The notes beneath the pieces are model-generated. The model made no database searches and was not told where the DNA came from. It saw only the letters and a list, made by a program, of their open reading frames with translations. From Duncaniella sp. (lineage in GTDB: Bacteria > Bacteroidota > Bacteroidia > Bacteroidales > Muribaculaceae): a DNA stretch of 44,832 bases. Below, piece after piece: positions 27,545 to 35,216 of this stretch; positions within the stretch are counted from its first letter, which is position 1; each line of letters starts with the position of its first letter. The stretch is taken from NCBI GenBank assembly GCA_023664955.1, contig JAMPEV010000001.1, positions 949,729 through 994,560 on the forward strand, written 5' to 3'. The position numbers were made by a program, and so were the translations under genes.

Positions 27545-28125
27545 CTCAATGAATTAAGTCTTTTTATGGTGGATAAACTAATCCACTCTTAACACATCAC
27601 ACATATTTAGCTGCTTCCTCGCAAGCCTTTCCCTCAAACAGACCGTGAAGTCTCATTACAAGATAGCTTGACTCATTCCTTTTCTCCGGAATTTCCTGAG
27701 GAAATTTCACTTCAATCTGATTGAAATGCCTGACATGGAAATCCTCATGTTAATAAATCGATTTTTCCACGATATGGTGAGAAATCGACATCATGGATGT
27801 CACTTTACACAACATTCCATTCCGGCTTGTTTCATCGCAATGTGGCACAGGCATCTTTATCAAACTCATTTAGAAGCAAATGTTTAAATCCTGCTTTATG
27901 AATTCCTAATGCGTGACCGCCTGCGCCTGCGAAAAATTCAATGGTGGTAAATTCACGAGTGCCTGTAACGGAGCATTCTTCCTCTCATTTTGAATTAATC
28001 ATTGCTGATATTTCCGGGAAATATGTCAACTCCGACGCAAAGAGATATCTCTTGCCATCCTTTGACATGATCGTATATATGCTCGTTAGATAAGAATCTT
28101 AAATTATATTGGGAGGGGATTGGGA
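27545..28125. other. Gene-relic region between GH78 fusion and glmS
   Basis: This 581-bp gap has no intact gene. On the minus strand it carries the C5 DNA methyltransferase relic (27724-28002). Abutting it in another frame, at 27597-27749, is a stretch of about 50 codons reading into RLHGLFEGKACEEAAKYV. It has no start codon at its head and belongs to no family I know, so it is probably the tail of another broken gene. Between 28003 and 28125 I see nothing but a short palindrome. Confidence 0.55.
27724..28002 (-). pseudogene. Relic of a C5-cytosine DNA methyltransferase
   Basis: The minus-strand frame from ATG at 28002 encodes the N-terminal third of a Dcm/HaeIII-type methyltransferase. The SAM-binding motif I is TIEFFAGAGGHALGI, followed by NEFDKDACATLR, then DIHDVDFSPYRGKIDLLT, and then the catalytic motif IV core GFPCQAF. 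Four in-frame stops interrupt it: 27985-27987, 27832-27834, 27805-27807 and 27745-27747. The last falls where the first Gly of GGFPCQ should be. Homology ends abruptly after PCQAF, at a junction with unrelated sequence. Such enzymes modify cytosine in a short site, alone or with a restriction enzyme. No restriction gene or other methyltransferase part is nearby, so this is a dead remnant of a lost modification or restriction system. Confidence 0.82.
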
Positions 28126-29976
28126 TTACTCGACCGTTACTGACTTGGCGAGGTTGCGTGGCTGGTCCACGTTTTTGCCTTTGTTGACGGCAATGTAGTA
28201 AGCGAGTAGCTGCAATGGGATTGATGCCACGAGTGGTGTAAGACACTCAGGTACTTCGGGAATCTCAATGCAGAAGTCGGCTATGTCGGCCATAGCTTTA
28301 TTACCTTTTGAGATTATCGCGACAACGGCACCGCCACGAGACTTCACCTGCTGAACGTTGGAGATAATCTTGTCATAGAGAGAATCGCTCGGTGCGATAA
28401 TCACGCTTGGCATGTCATGGTCAATCAGCGCGATAGGACCGTGTTTCATTTCAGCGGCTGGATAGCCTTCGGCATGGATATATGAGATTTCCTTGAGCTT
28501 CAATGCTCCCTCGAGTGCTGTGGGGTAATTGTAACCGCGGCCAAGGTAGAGGAAATTGTGGGCGTAAGTAAAGATACGCGACAACTTCTGCACCTCCTTA
28601 TCTACCTTTAGGGTTTTTGCGAGGGTGGCCGGCATTTTATCGAGAGCGGATGCAACTTCGTGGAGAGTTTCGTCGTCAATAGCGCCACGAAGACGACCTA
28701 CAGCGAGAGCCAACAGGGTCAGTACGGTAACCTGGCCCGTAAATGCCTTGGTAGAAGCCACACCGATTTCCGGTCCCACGTGGATGTAGGTGCCGGCATC
28801 GGTGGTGCGAGGGATTGAGGCACCCACCACGTTGCAAATGCCATACACGAAAGCGCCCTTTTCCTTGGCAAGCTGGATGGCCGCGAGCGTGTCGGCCGTT
28901 TCGCCCGATTGCGAGATTGAAATCACGATATCCTTTTCGCCGAGCACCGGGTTGCCGTAACGGAACTCCGAAGCATATTCAACCTCGACGGGAATCTTGC
29001 AAAAGTCCTGAATAAGACGCTTGCCGATCAGGGCAGCATGCCAAGATGTGCCGCAAGCCACGAGGGTGATTCGCTCGGCGTTAAGAAATTTGTCCTTATT
29101 GAGGTCAACTCCCGACAGTACAACTCGGCGGCAATTGTCCACAATGCGACCGCGGAGACAGTCACGCAGAGTGGTTGGCTGCTCGAAAATTTCCTTGAGC
29201 ATGAAAGTGTCATAGCCGCCTTTTTCGAGTTGCGCAAGTGAGAGCTTCAGTTTCTGTATGTTGATTGTGGAAGGTTGGTTATTCTTGACCGACATAATCT
29301 GAAGAGGCTCGTCTCGCTTAATTAATGCAATCTCATTATCTTTCAGATAGATTACCTTGTCGGTATAACCGATAATCGGAGTGGCATCGGAAGCGATGAA
29401 AGTCTCGCCGTCACCAACTCCAATCACAAGGGGAGAAGCCTTGCGTGCCGCCACGAGAGTGTCGGGGTCATCCTGTTCCACGACGGCAATTGCGTATGCG
29501 CCGTCGACCTGCAAAAGAGCCTCACGAACAGCCTCCACGAGGGTACATGATGTGGTAAGTTTGATGTATTCTATCAGTTGGACAAGTACTTCAGTGTCGG
29601 TTTCGCTCTTGAACTCATAGCCATGCTCCATGAGAGCCTTTTTAATCACGGCATAGTTCTCGATTGTGCCATTATGCACCATTGCTATCATTCCGCTTTG
29701 TGACACTTGCGGGTGGGCGTTAACGTCGTTTGGCTCGCCATGAGTGGCCCAGCGTGTATGAGCGATACCGAGAGTCCCCCGGGTCTTATTAGAGCCACCG
29801 GCACGCTGTTCGAGGTTGGACACTTTGCCCTGGGCTTTATGCACATTTAATGCTCCGTCGCAGTCCACGAGTGCAACACCTGCACTATCGTAGCCGCGAT
29901 ATTCGAGTCGTTTTAATCCTTGTATAAGAATCTCATAGGCATTCTGTGTGCCTAAATAGCCAACAATTCCACACAT
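28126..29976 (-). CDS. glmS: Glutamine-fructose-6-phosphate aminotransferase
   Basis: A 616-residue cytoplasmic enzyme making glucosamine-6-phosphate from fructose-6-phosphate and glutamine, the first step to UDP-GlcNAc for peptidoglycan and LPS. The N-terminal class II amidotransferase domain starts CGIVGYLG, with Cys2 as the nucleophile after Met removal, and carries RWATHGEPNDVNAHP. Two SIS domains follow: CGTSWHAALIGK and SQSGETADTLAAI in the first, LGRGYNYPTALEGALKLKE in the second. The protein ends KSVTVE, as in the family. The start is fixed by Cys2. A promoter about 250 nt upstream implies an unusually long leader. Confidence 0.98.
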   Translation of the reverse strand: MCGIVGYLGTQNAYEILIQGLKRLEYRGYDSAGVALVDCDGALNVHKAQGKVSNLEQRAGGSNKTRGTLGIAHTRWATHGEPNDVNAHPQVSQSGMIAMVHNGTIENYAVIKKALMEHGYEFKSETDTEVLVQLIEYIKLTTSCTLVEAVREALLQVDGAYAIAVVEQDDPDTLVAARKASPLVIGVGDGETFIASDATPIIGYTDKVIYLKDNEIALIKRDEPLQIMSVKNNQPSTINIQKLKLSLAQLEKGGYDTFMLKEIFEQPTTLRDCLRGRIVDNCRRVVLSGVDLNKDKFLNAERITLVACGTSWHAALIGKRLIQDFCKIPVEVEYASEFRYGNPVLGEKDIVISISQSGETADTLAAIQLAKEKGAFVYGICNVVGASIPRTTDAGTYIHVGPEIGVASTKAFTGQVTVLTLLALAVGRLRGAIDDETLHEVASALDKMPATLAKTLKVDKEVQKLSRIFTYAHNFLYLGRGYNYPTALEGALKLKEISYIHAEGYPAAEMKHGPIALIDHDMPSVIIAPSDSLYDKIISNVQQVKSRGGAVVAIISKGNKAMADIADFCIEIPEVPECLTPLVASIPLQLLAYYIAVNKGKNVDQPRNLAKSVTVE

Positions 29977-30227
29977 AAATATTGTTCGGTGTTTTTAAGT
30001 AGTTTCGAAGTAGCTTTAAAGGTAATGAATTTTACCCCATCAGAGAGCTGAGGAGTATTAGTTTCATAGAGGATATACGCTCCACTTCGCATCTAAAATA
30101 GTTTTAAATTAATTAACAAAACACGCTTTCGACCGTCAATAGCTAACTCAATGAAAATGAGGAAGCCATACAGCCAAAATGCATATCCAATTAAGCCACC
30201 CTTCATTATGGCGACCCAATCAGATTA

Positions 30228-30259
30228 CAAAGTTATGAAAAATTCGTCTATTTTCCCAA
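30228..30259 (-). promoter_or_regulatory. Promoter of glmS
   Basis: On the minus strand TTG (30259-30257) precedes TAACTTTG (30235-30228) with a 21-bp spacer. It fits the Bacteroidetes consensus and lies about 250 nt upstream of the glmS ATG. Confidence 0.65.
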
Positions 30260-30289
30260 AAAACTCATAAAAAATTTGGCGAATGCAGA

Positions 30290-30328
30290 GTCGTGAACTT
30301 CAGTCGTGAACCTCAGTCGTGAACCTCA
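30290..30328. repeat. Three tandem 13-bp repeats
   Basis: GTCGTGAACYTCA occurs three times head to tail (30290-30302, 30303-30315, 30316-30328). The first copy has T and the others C at the tenth position. It lies just upstream of the glmS promoter and downstream of the HIT gene, so it could be an operator array or simple slippage. Confidence 0.8.
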
Positions 30329-30339
30329 GACTGCAATCA

Positions 30340-30380
30340 AAGCTGACGCCCAATGTGTGGTGCACACTGAATGTCAGCTT
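30340..30380 (-). terminator. Hairpin downstream of the HIT gene
   Basis: AAGCTGAC (30340-30347) pairs with GTCAGCTT (30373-30380), and GTGTG (30355-30359) with CACAC (30363-30367) inside it. On the minus strand it lies about 90 bp after the HIT stop. The T run is short, so termination is only likely. Confidence 0.5.
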
Positions 30381-30471
30381 CTATAAAACAAGAAGAATGA
30401 AATGACAATCTTAAGAAAGGGGCTGGAGGGGGAGGAGCCCTGTGTAAGCTGCTTGCTAACTTCAGGAGAAA

Positions 30472-30897
30472 TTAGAGAGCCTCGCGGAGAGCCTCAATCA
30501 TCCCTGCATATTCCTTATCGGTAAGGTATACTTTTCCGGGGTTCATCTGGAAAGTGCCACCATAGTCAGGACCGTCGACATACTTGGGTGCAAGGTGAAA
30601 GTGGAGGTGGGAGAGCTTGTCGCTATATGCGCCGTAGTTAATCTTCTCCGGATGGAACACCTTGTCCATCGCACGAGTTACACGGGCCACGTCAGCCATA
30701 AAGGCATTGCGCTCTTCATCAGAAAGTTCGTTAAGGTCATTGACATGGCCATTGTAAGCCACAAGACAGCGTCCGTGATAAGTTTGCTCCTTAAAAAGGA
30801 AAGCTCGGGACACGCTCAAGGGCGCAATTTCAATCATAAGATTGTGGAGAGTCTCGTTATTAGTGCAGTATAGGCACTCTTTGGGATCGCTTTTCAT
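30472..30897 (-). CDS. HIT family nucleotide hydrolase or transferase
   Basis: A 141-residue histidine-triad protein of the Hint/Fhit type, acting on nucleoside phosphoramidates or dinucleotides in the cytoplasm. The catalytic triad motif HLHFHLAPKY has His97, His99 and His101. A CLYC pair (Cys8, Cys11) near the N-terminus, as in zinc-binding HIT proteins, may bind a metal with later histidines. The length is typical. It appears to be a single-gene unit, with a -7 box 65 bp upstream and a hairpin downstream. The substrate is not predictable from the sequence. Confidence 0.92.
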   Translation of the reverse strand: MKSDPKECLYCTNNETLHNLMIEIAPLSVSRAFLFKEQTYHGRCLVAYNGHVNDLNELSDEERNAFMADVARVTRAMDKVFHPEKINYGAYSDKLSHLHFHLAPKYVDGPDYGGTFQMNPGKVYLTDKEYAGMIEALREAL

Positions 30898-30961
30898 TTT
30901 GAATGTGATTTAAGGGAGGGTATCAAGTTGTATGTGACACCTGATTGATTATTATTTACCG

Positions 30962-30969
30962 CAAAGTTA
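30962..30969 (-). promoter_or_regulatory. -7 box of the HIT gene
   Basis: TAACTTTG on the minus strand, identical to the box before gpmI, glmS and surA, 65 bp upstream of the HIT ATG. The -33 TTG is not evident. Confidence 0.5.
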
Positions 30970-31175
30970 AGCATAATAATCTTATTCTCATAAGAGTGTG
31001 CCTAATAATAAATGTTAATCTTTCCCTTGGCCTCTCCACCTCTTTGCGGGAAGAGGTGGAGAGGCCACATCCCAACGCATGCCGTTTAATACAATTAGGA
31101 GATATGCAGGCAAGGGACTGATTTGGCGCCCCCCGATTTGAGAGGGCACTCAATGGAGTGTCCCTAACTATTATT

Positions 31176-32666
31176 CTATCTGCGGAGTAATCGCCTGGGG
31201 TTGAGACTCACTTTCTCGATTCTAAGTGCCATATATATGTAAGCGAAGAGCAACGGGGTGCGGATTAGCATGTTAAGCCATGGCTTTGCCTCAATGGCAA
31301 TCAGTTGAGAGAATATCCAAAGAGCCACTGCCGAGATAAAGTAAAATGACAACTTAGCAAGGCCGTAATTTATGGGGTAGTAGTGACGGCCAAGCAGATA
31401 GCTTGCCACCATCATCGAACCATAGCAGCCGAATGCCGCCCATGCACATCCCATGTATCCATAGGCAGGCACGAGGAGGACATTGAGACCGATAGTCACT
31501 GCCAGCCCGAAAAGCGAAAGCCACATTCCCCACGAAGTACGGTCAGTGAGCTTATACCACAAGGAAAAATTAAAAGTGACTCCGAAAAATAGCTCCGCAA
31601 TCATCACAATCGGCACTACTTTGAGACCGCTGAAATAATTGGAAGCGATGAAATGACGGATGATGTCAAGATAGAACATCACACCCAAGAAAATCACCAT
31701 AGCAAAAATGACAAACCACTTCATAGCATCGCAATAGCTCCGGATCTTATCCTCGCCACGCTCCTTACCACGGGCGAAAATAAACGGTTCGTAAGCAAAA
31801 CGGAACGCTTGGATAAACATCACCATCACAATTGCAATCTTATAGTTAGCACCGTAGATACCCACCTGAGCCATAGCGTTGGCCTTGTCGGGGTAAAGAA
31901 TGGGCATGAGGATCGAATATATATTCTGATTCATGATACCCGCAAGTCCCAATACGAGTAACGGAGCAGAATACCCTATCATCTTTTTCCACAACGATGA
32001 GTTGAACGTCCACTTAAAGCCCCTAAGTTCCGGCAGAAGCAACAGCAGATTAAGAGCCGAAGTAATCAAATTGGCTAGGAAAATATAGCCTATACCAAAA
32101 TCGGGATCGTAGAACCACGCAATCCACCCCGGAGCTTGAATCCAGAGCCACGGACACACAAGGATGAAGAAGAGATTTAGCACTATATTGGCACCGATGT
32201 TTATAAGACGCAGCCCAGCGAAACGCATCGGTCTCTTTGCATATCTCAAATAACTGAAAGGTAATGCGGTAAACGCATCGAGAGCGACCGCCGCGGCCAT
32301 CATCATCACATAACTTTCATGATCCGGGCAATGCAGAGTGGTGGAAATAGGCGAAATGAAAAGAGCCACAAGCACCACAAAGACCGTTGACGTCAGGGCA
32401 AGGGAGAGAAGGGAGGTAGAATAGACCACCATTGGATCCTTGCACTTCTCATGGTTAGCGAAACGGAAAAAACCGGTCTCCATACCGTAGGTCAGCACAA
32501 TCAGAGCAAAAGCCACCCATGTGTATATGTATATAACCTCGCCATATTCACCGGGAAGGAACATTTGAGTGTAAAGCGGCACGAGGCACCAATTCAGGAA
32601 TCGCCCTATGATGCTACTGAGTCCATATACCGCTGTGTCCTTGACAAGACTTTTAATTCCAGCCAT
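31176..32666 (-). CDS. Polysaccharide flippase (MATE/Wzx-like)
   Basis: A 496-residue integral membrane protein with about 12-14 predicted hydrophobic spans throughout its length, of the oligosaccharide flippase (PST/Wzx, MOP superfamily) type. The N-terminal motif KDTAVYGLSSIIGRFLNWCLVP is typical in its pieces TAVYGLSSIIGRF and NWCLVPLYT. Such proteins move undecaprenyl-linked sugars from the cytoplasmic to the periplasmic leaflet for LPS O-antigen or capsule. The frame is open to 32714, but ATG at 32666 gives the usual MAGIKSLVKDTAVYG start. It follows ruvB by 95 bp on the same strand. No glycosyltransferases are adjacent, so the cargo is unknown. Confidence 0.88.
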   Translation of the reverse strand: MAGIKSLVKDTAVYGLSSIIGRFLNWCLVPLYTQMFLPGEYGEVIYIYTWVAFALIVLTYGMETGFFRFANHEKCKDPMVVYSTSLLSLALTSTVFVVLVALFISPISTTLHCPDHESYVMMMAAAVALDAFTALPFSYLRYAKRPMRFAGLRLINIGANIVLNLFFILVCPWLWIQAPGWIAWFYDPDFGIGYIFLANLITSALNLLLLLPELRGFKWTFNSSLWKKMIGYSAPLLVLGLAGIMNQNIYSILMPILYPDKANAMAQVGIYGANYKIAIVMVMFIQAFRFAYEPFIFARGKERGEDKIRSYCDAMKWFVIFAMVIFLGVMFYLDIIRHFIASNYFSGLKVVPIVMIAELFFGVTFNFSLWYKLTDRTSWGMWLSLFGLAVTIGLNVLLVPAYGYMGCAWAAFGCYGSMMVASYLLGRHYYPINYGLAKLSFYFISAVALWIFSQLIAIEAKPWLNMLIRTPLLFAYIYMALRIEKVSLNPRRLLRR

Positions 32667-32761
32667 TAACTGATTTATTGAAGAATTAAGAGTAGAATCA
32701 CAACCGATCAACATATCATAAAATACGTATATCAGTTCCGAATCATATATAATATTGTAGA

Positions 32762-33808
32762 TTACTCAAAAAGACTGCCGGTCATACCGTTTTGGAAGCT
32801 ACGGAATTGCCTCTCGTCAATATAATTTTGGAGATGATTGTAAGCGAGGGAAGTCACCTCACGTCCTCGCGGGGTGCGACGCAAGAACCCCTCCATGATC
32901 AAAAACGGTTCATATACCTCCTCAATTGTCTCCTTATCCTCACCGATGGCCGTAGCGAGAGTGGAGAGACCCACCGGACCGCCGTTGAACTTGTTAATCA
33001 TAGTCAACAGCAGTTTGTGGTCCATCTCGTCGAGCCCATAACGGTCAATATTCAAAGCGTCAAGTGCATATCGTGCTATTTCCGGGTCAATGTCGCCAGA
33101 GCCTTTTACCTGGGCGAAGTCTCTGACACGGCGTAGGAGTGAATTTGCGATACGCGGAGTGCCGCGGCTGCGAAGGGCTATCTCATGAGCTGCTTCACTT
33201 GTACACCTGACACCCAACAGCTTAGATGAACGTAAAATAATGCGTTCGAGCACTTCGTGGCTATAATATTCAAAATGGCAATTGATGCCGAAACGCGCCC
33301 TCATAGGCGCAGTCAACATTCCCGATCTGGTGGTAGCACCCACGAGGGTAAACGGCGAAAGCGCCAATTGCACCGACCGCGCACCGGGCCCTTTATCAAT
33401 CAGGATATCAATTCGATAATCTTCCATGGCAGAGTACAGGTACTCCTCCACCACCCGGCTCAGTCGGTGAATCTCATCAATGAAGAGCACATCGTTCTCC
33501 TCAAGCGCGGTAAGAATACCGGCGAGATCACCCGGCTTGTCAAGAACCGGGCCCGAAGTAATTTTGAAATTTACCCCTAACTCATTTGCTATTATACCGG
33601 CAAGAGTAGTTTTACCCAGTCCGGGCGGGCCGAATAGCAGCAGATGGTCGAGGGCCTCGCCTCGCATTTTGGCGGCCTGCACGAAAATCTTTAGGTTCTC
33701 CACCACTTTTTCTTGCCCGTTGAAGGCATCGAAATAGGTAGGGCGCAAAGCCTTCTCGAAATCCCTGTCCTTGTTATTATTATCGTGTATGTCGAATTCT
33801 TTTTCCAT
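32762..33808 (-). CDS. ruvB: Holliday junction branch migration helicase RuvB
   Basis: A 348-residue AAA+ motor that drives branch migration with RuvA in recombination repair. It has a RuvB-type N-terminus ([19 protein letters not shown]), Walker [10 protein letters not shown] at 60-68, Walker [10 protein letters not shown] and sensor 1 [11 protein letters not shown]. The small domain and C-terminal winged helix carry [22 protein letters not shown] in the form [12 protein letters not shown]. The N-terminal extension is short, as usual in Bacteroidetes. The flippase follows on the same strand. A 13-bp direct repeat lies just upstream of the start. Confidence 0.98.
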   Translation of the reverse strand: MEKEFDIHDNNNKDRDFEKALRPTYFDAFNGQEKVVENLKIFVQAAKMRGEALDHLLLFGPPGLGKTTLAGIIANELGVNFKITSGPVLDKPGDLAGILTALEENDVLFIDEIHRLSRVVEEYLYSAMEDYRIDILIDKGPGARSVQLALSPFTLVGATTRSGMLTAPMRARFGINCHFEYYSHEVLERIILRSSKLLGVRCTSEAAHEIALRSRGTPRIANSLLRRVRDFAQVKGSGDIDPEIARYALDALNIDRYGLDEMDHKLLLTMINKFNGGPVGLSTLATAIGEDKETIEEVYEPFLIMEGFLRRTPRGREVTSLAYNHLQNYIDERQFRSFQNGMTGSLFE

Positions 33809-33840
33809 AAATATGAACCGACTATTGCTTTAAGAAATTC

Positions 33841-33886
33841 CATCATGAATGTTAAGTGACCTTCACATAATCTCATCATGAATGTT
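33841..33886. repeat. Spaced 13-bp direct repeat upstream of ruvB
   Basis: CATCATGAATGTT occurs at 33841-33853 and again at 33874-33886, 33 bp apart start to start (about three helical turns), in the region between divergent ruvB and the ROK kinase gene. The spacing would suit a dimeric regulator, but no regulator is identified. Confidence 0.6.
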
Positions 33887-33946
33887 TAAATCAGTTCCAT
33901 AACACAAAAGTATATAAAATTTTAAGATAATTCCAAATTTTATTAT

Positions 33947-33954
33947 TACATTTG
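33947..33954 (+). promoter_or_regulatory. -7 box of the ROK kinase gene
   Basis: TACATTTG fits TAnnTTTG and lies 63 bp before the ATG at 34018. A -33 TTG is not evident. Confidence 0.45.
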
Positions 33955-34017
33955 TGAGGTGATATCATATCTACACACTAATAACTGACATTTATAAACC
34001 TAAAAAATAAAAAAACG

Positions 34018-35007
34018 ATGAAGCCATACGTAGTAGGAATAGACATAGGCGGCACCAACACCGTGTTCGGATTGGTAGACGCACGCGGCACAGTGATTGC
34101 AAGTTCGTCAATCAAGACTCTAAAGCACGCTGACGTGAATGATTATATCAATGAACTTTACGAGGAAATCACCCGCATGTTGATTGCCAATGAAGCCGTT
34201 GGCAAGGTACACGGAATCGGCATCGGAGCCCCAAACGCCAACTACTACACTGGAATGATTGAAAAACTCGTCAATATTCCATGGCCCACCCCCCTACCAT
34301 TGGCTCAGATGGTTAGCGACAAGTTCGGGATTCCGGTGGCAATCACTAATGATGCCAATGCTGCCGCTATCGGCGAAATGACCTACGGAGCAGCGCGCGG
34401 ACTGAAAGATTTCATCATGATCACACTTGGCACAGGCGTAGGCAGCGGTATTGTTATCAACGGTCAATTGGTGTACGGTCACGATGGATTTGCCGGCGAA
34501 CTCGGCCATGTCATCATGAAGCGCAACAACGGCCGCCTATGCGGCTGTGGACGCACAGGCTGTCTTGAGGCATATTGCTCGGCTACAGGCGTGGCACGCA
34601 CAGCCCGCGAATTTCTCGAAGTGAAAGCCGACGAATCACTTCTCCGCAATTTTCCGATTGATGCAATAACCTCAAAGGATGTCTACGATGCAGCAGTGAA
34701 GGGAGACAAGATGGCACAAGAGATTTTCGAATACACCGGCAACATACTCGGAGAGGCATTTGCTGATTTCACAGTGTTTTCGTCGCCCGAAGCCATCATC
34801 CTCTTTGGAGGCTTGGCAAAATCAGGCGACCTATTAATGCGTCCTATCAAAGAGTCGATGGAGAAACACATGATGCACATGTTCAAAGGAAAAGTAAAAG
34901 TACTGATCTCAGAGCTTAAAGAGGCTGATGCCGCTGTGCTCGGCGCAAGTGCCCTCGGTTGGGAAGCTAAACCCCTCCCCGCGGCTCCCCTCGCAACGAT
35001 TGAATAG
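34018..35007 (+). CDS. ROK family glucokinase-like sugar kinase
   Basis: A 329-residue cytoplasmic kinase of the ROK family that phosphorylates glucose or a related hexose or amino sugar. The ATP phosphate-binding loop is GIDIGGTN (7-14). The catalytic base is Asp112 in TNDANAAA, with the second ATP loop LGTGVGSG at 137-144. The ROK zinc site is His164 (ELGHV) with Cys175, Cys177 and Cys182 in CGCGRTGC, followed by LEAY. The full-length protein and intact active site imply activity, and glucose is the most likely substrate. It has its own -7 box and a strong terminator, so it is a single-gene unit. Confidence 0.9.
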   Translation: MKPYVVGIDIGGTNTVFGLVDARGTVIASSSIKTLKHADVNDYINELYEEITRMLIANEAVGKVHGIGIGAPNANYYTGMIEKLVNIPWPTPLPLAQMVSDKFGIPVAITNDANAAAIGEMTYGAARGLKDFIMITLGTGVGSGIVINGQLVYGHDGFAGELGHVIMKRNNGRLCGCGRTGCLEAYCSATGVARTAREFLEVKADESLLRNFPIDAITSKDVYDAAVKGDKMAQEIFEYTGNILGEAFADFTVFSSPEAIILFGGLAKSGDLLMRPIKESMEKHMMHMFKGKVKVLISELKEADAAVLGASALGWEAKPLPAAPLATIE

Positions 35008-35025
35008 GAGACACACTCTAAATGA

Positions 35026-35063
35026 AAAAAGGTTGCCGTCATCAACAGATCGGCAACCTTTTT
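35026..35063 (+). terminator. Strong terminator after the ROK kinase
   Basis: AAAAAGGTTGCCG (35026-35038) pairs perfectly over 13 bp with CGGCAACCTTTTT (35051-35063) around a 12-base loop. The A/T ends make it work on either strand. Confidence 0.92.
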
Positions 35064-35216
35064 CCTTTGCATCGCGGTCGTGGGGGATCAACCAGGTGGA
35101 TGCTAAATTCAAAAATTGATAGTAGTGATGTGTGTTAAGCTTTCTATAGTATGTAGAATCGATATATCTTTAAATAGTATCATTACATGAGTACGATACC
35201 ATCTCTTTTCCTTAGA

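Larger units (their letters stand above)
29977..30471. other. Long glmS leader and repeat region
   Basis: This 495-bp gap holds the glmS promoter (30228-30259), a leader of about 250 nt, the 13-bp triplicate repeat (30290-30328) and a hairpin (30340-30380) downstream of the HIT gene. A 46-codon minus-strand frame (30092 to 29952, MRSGAYILYETN at its head) overlaps the glmS start in another frame. It could be a leader peptide, but it may be chance. Confidence 0.5.

Noticed and set aside
27724-28002. UGA recoding in the methyltransferase frame, since three of four stops are TGA
   Set aside because: A TAA is also present, the homology ends abruptly, and neighbouring genes use TGA as an ordinary stop.
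29977-30227. A glmS ribozyme in the glmS leader
   Set aside because: No glmS ribozyme core is recognisable, and the class is known mainly from Firmicutes.
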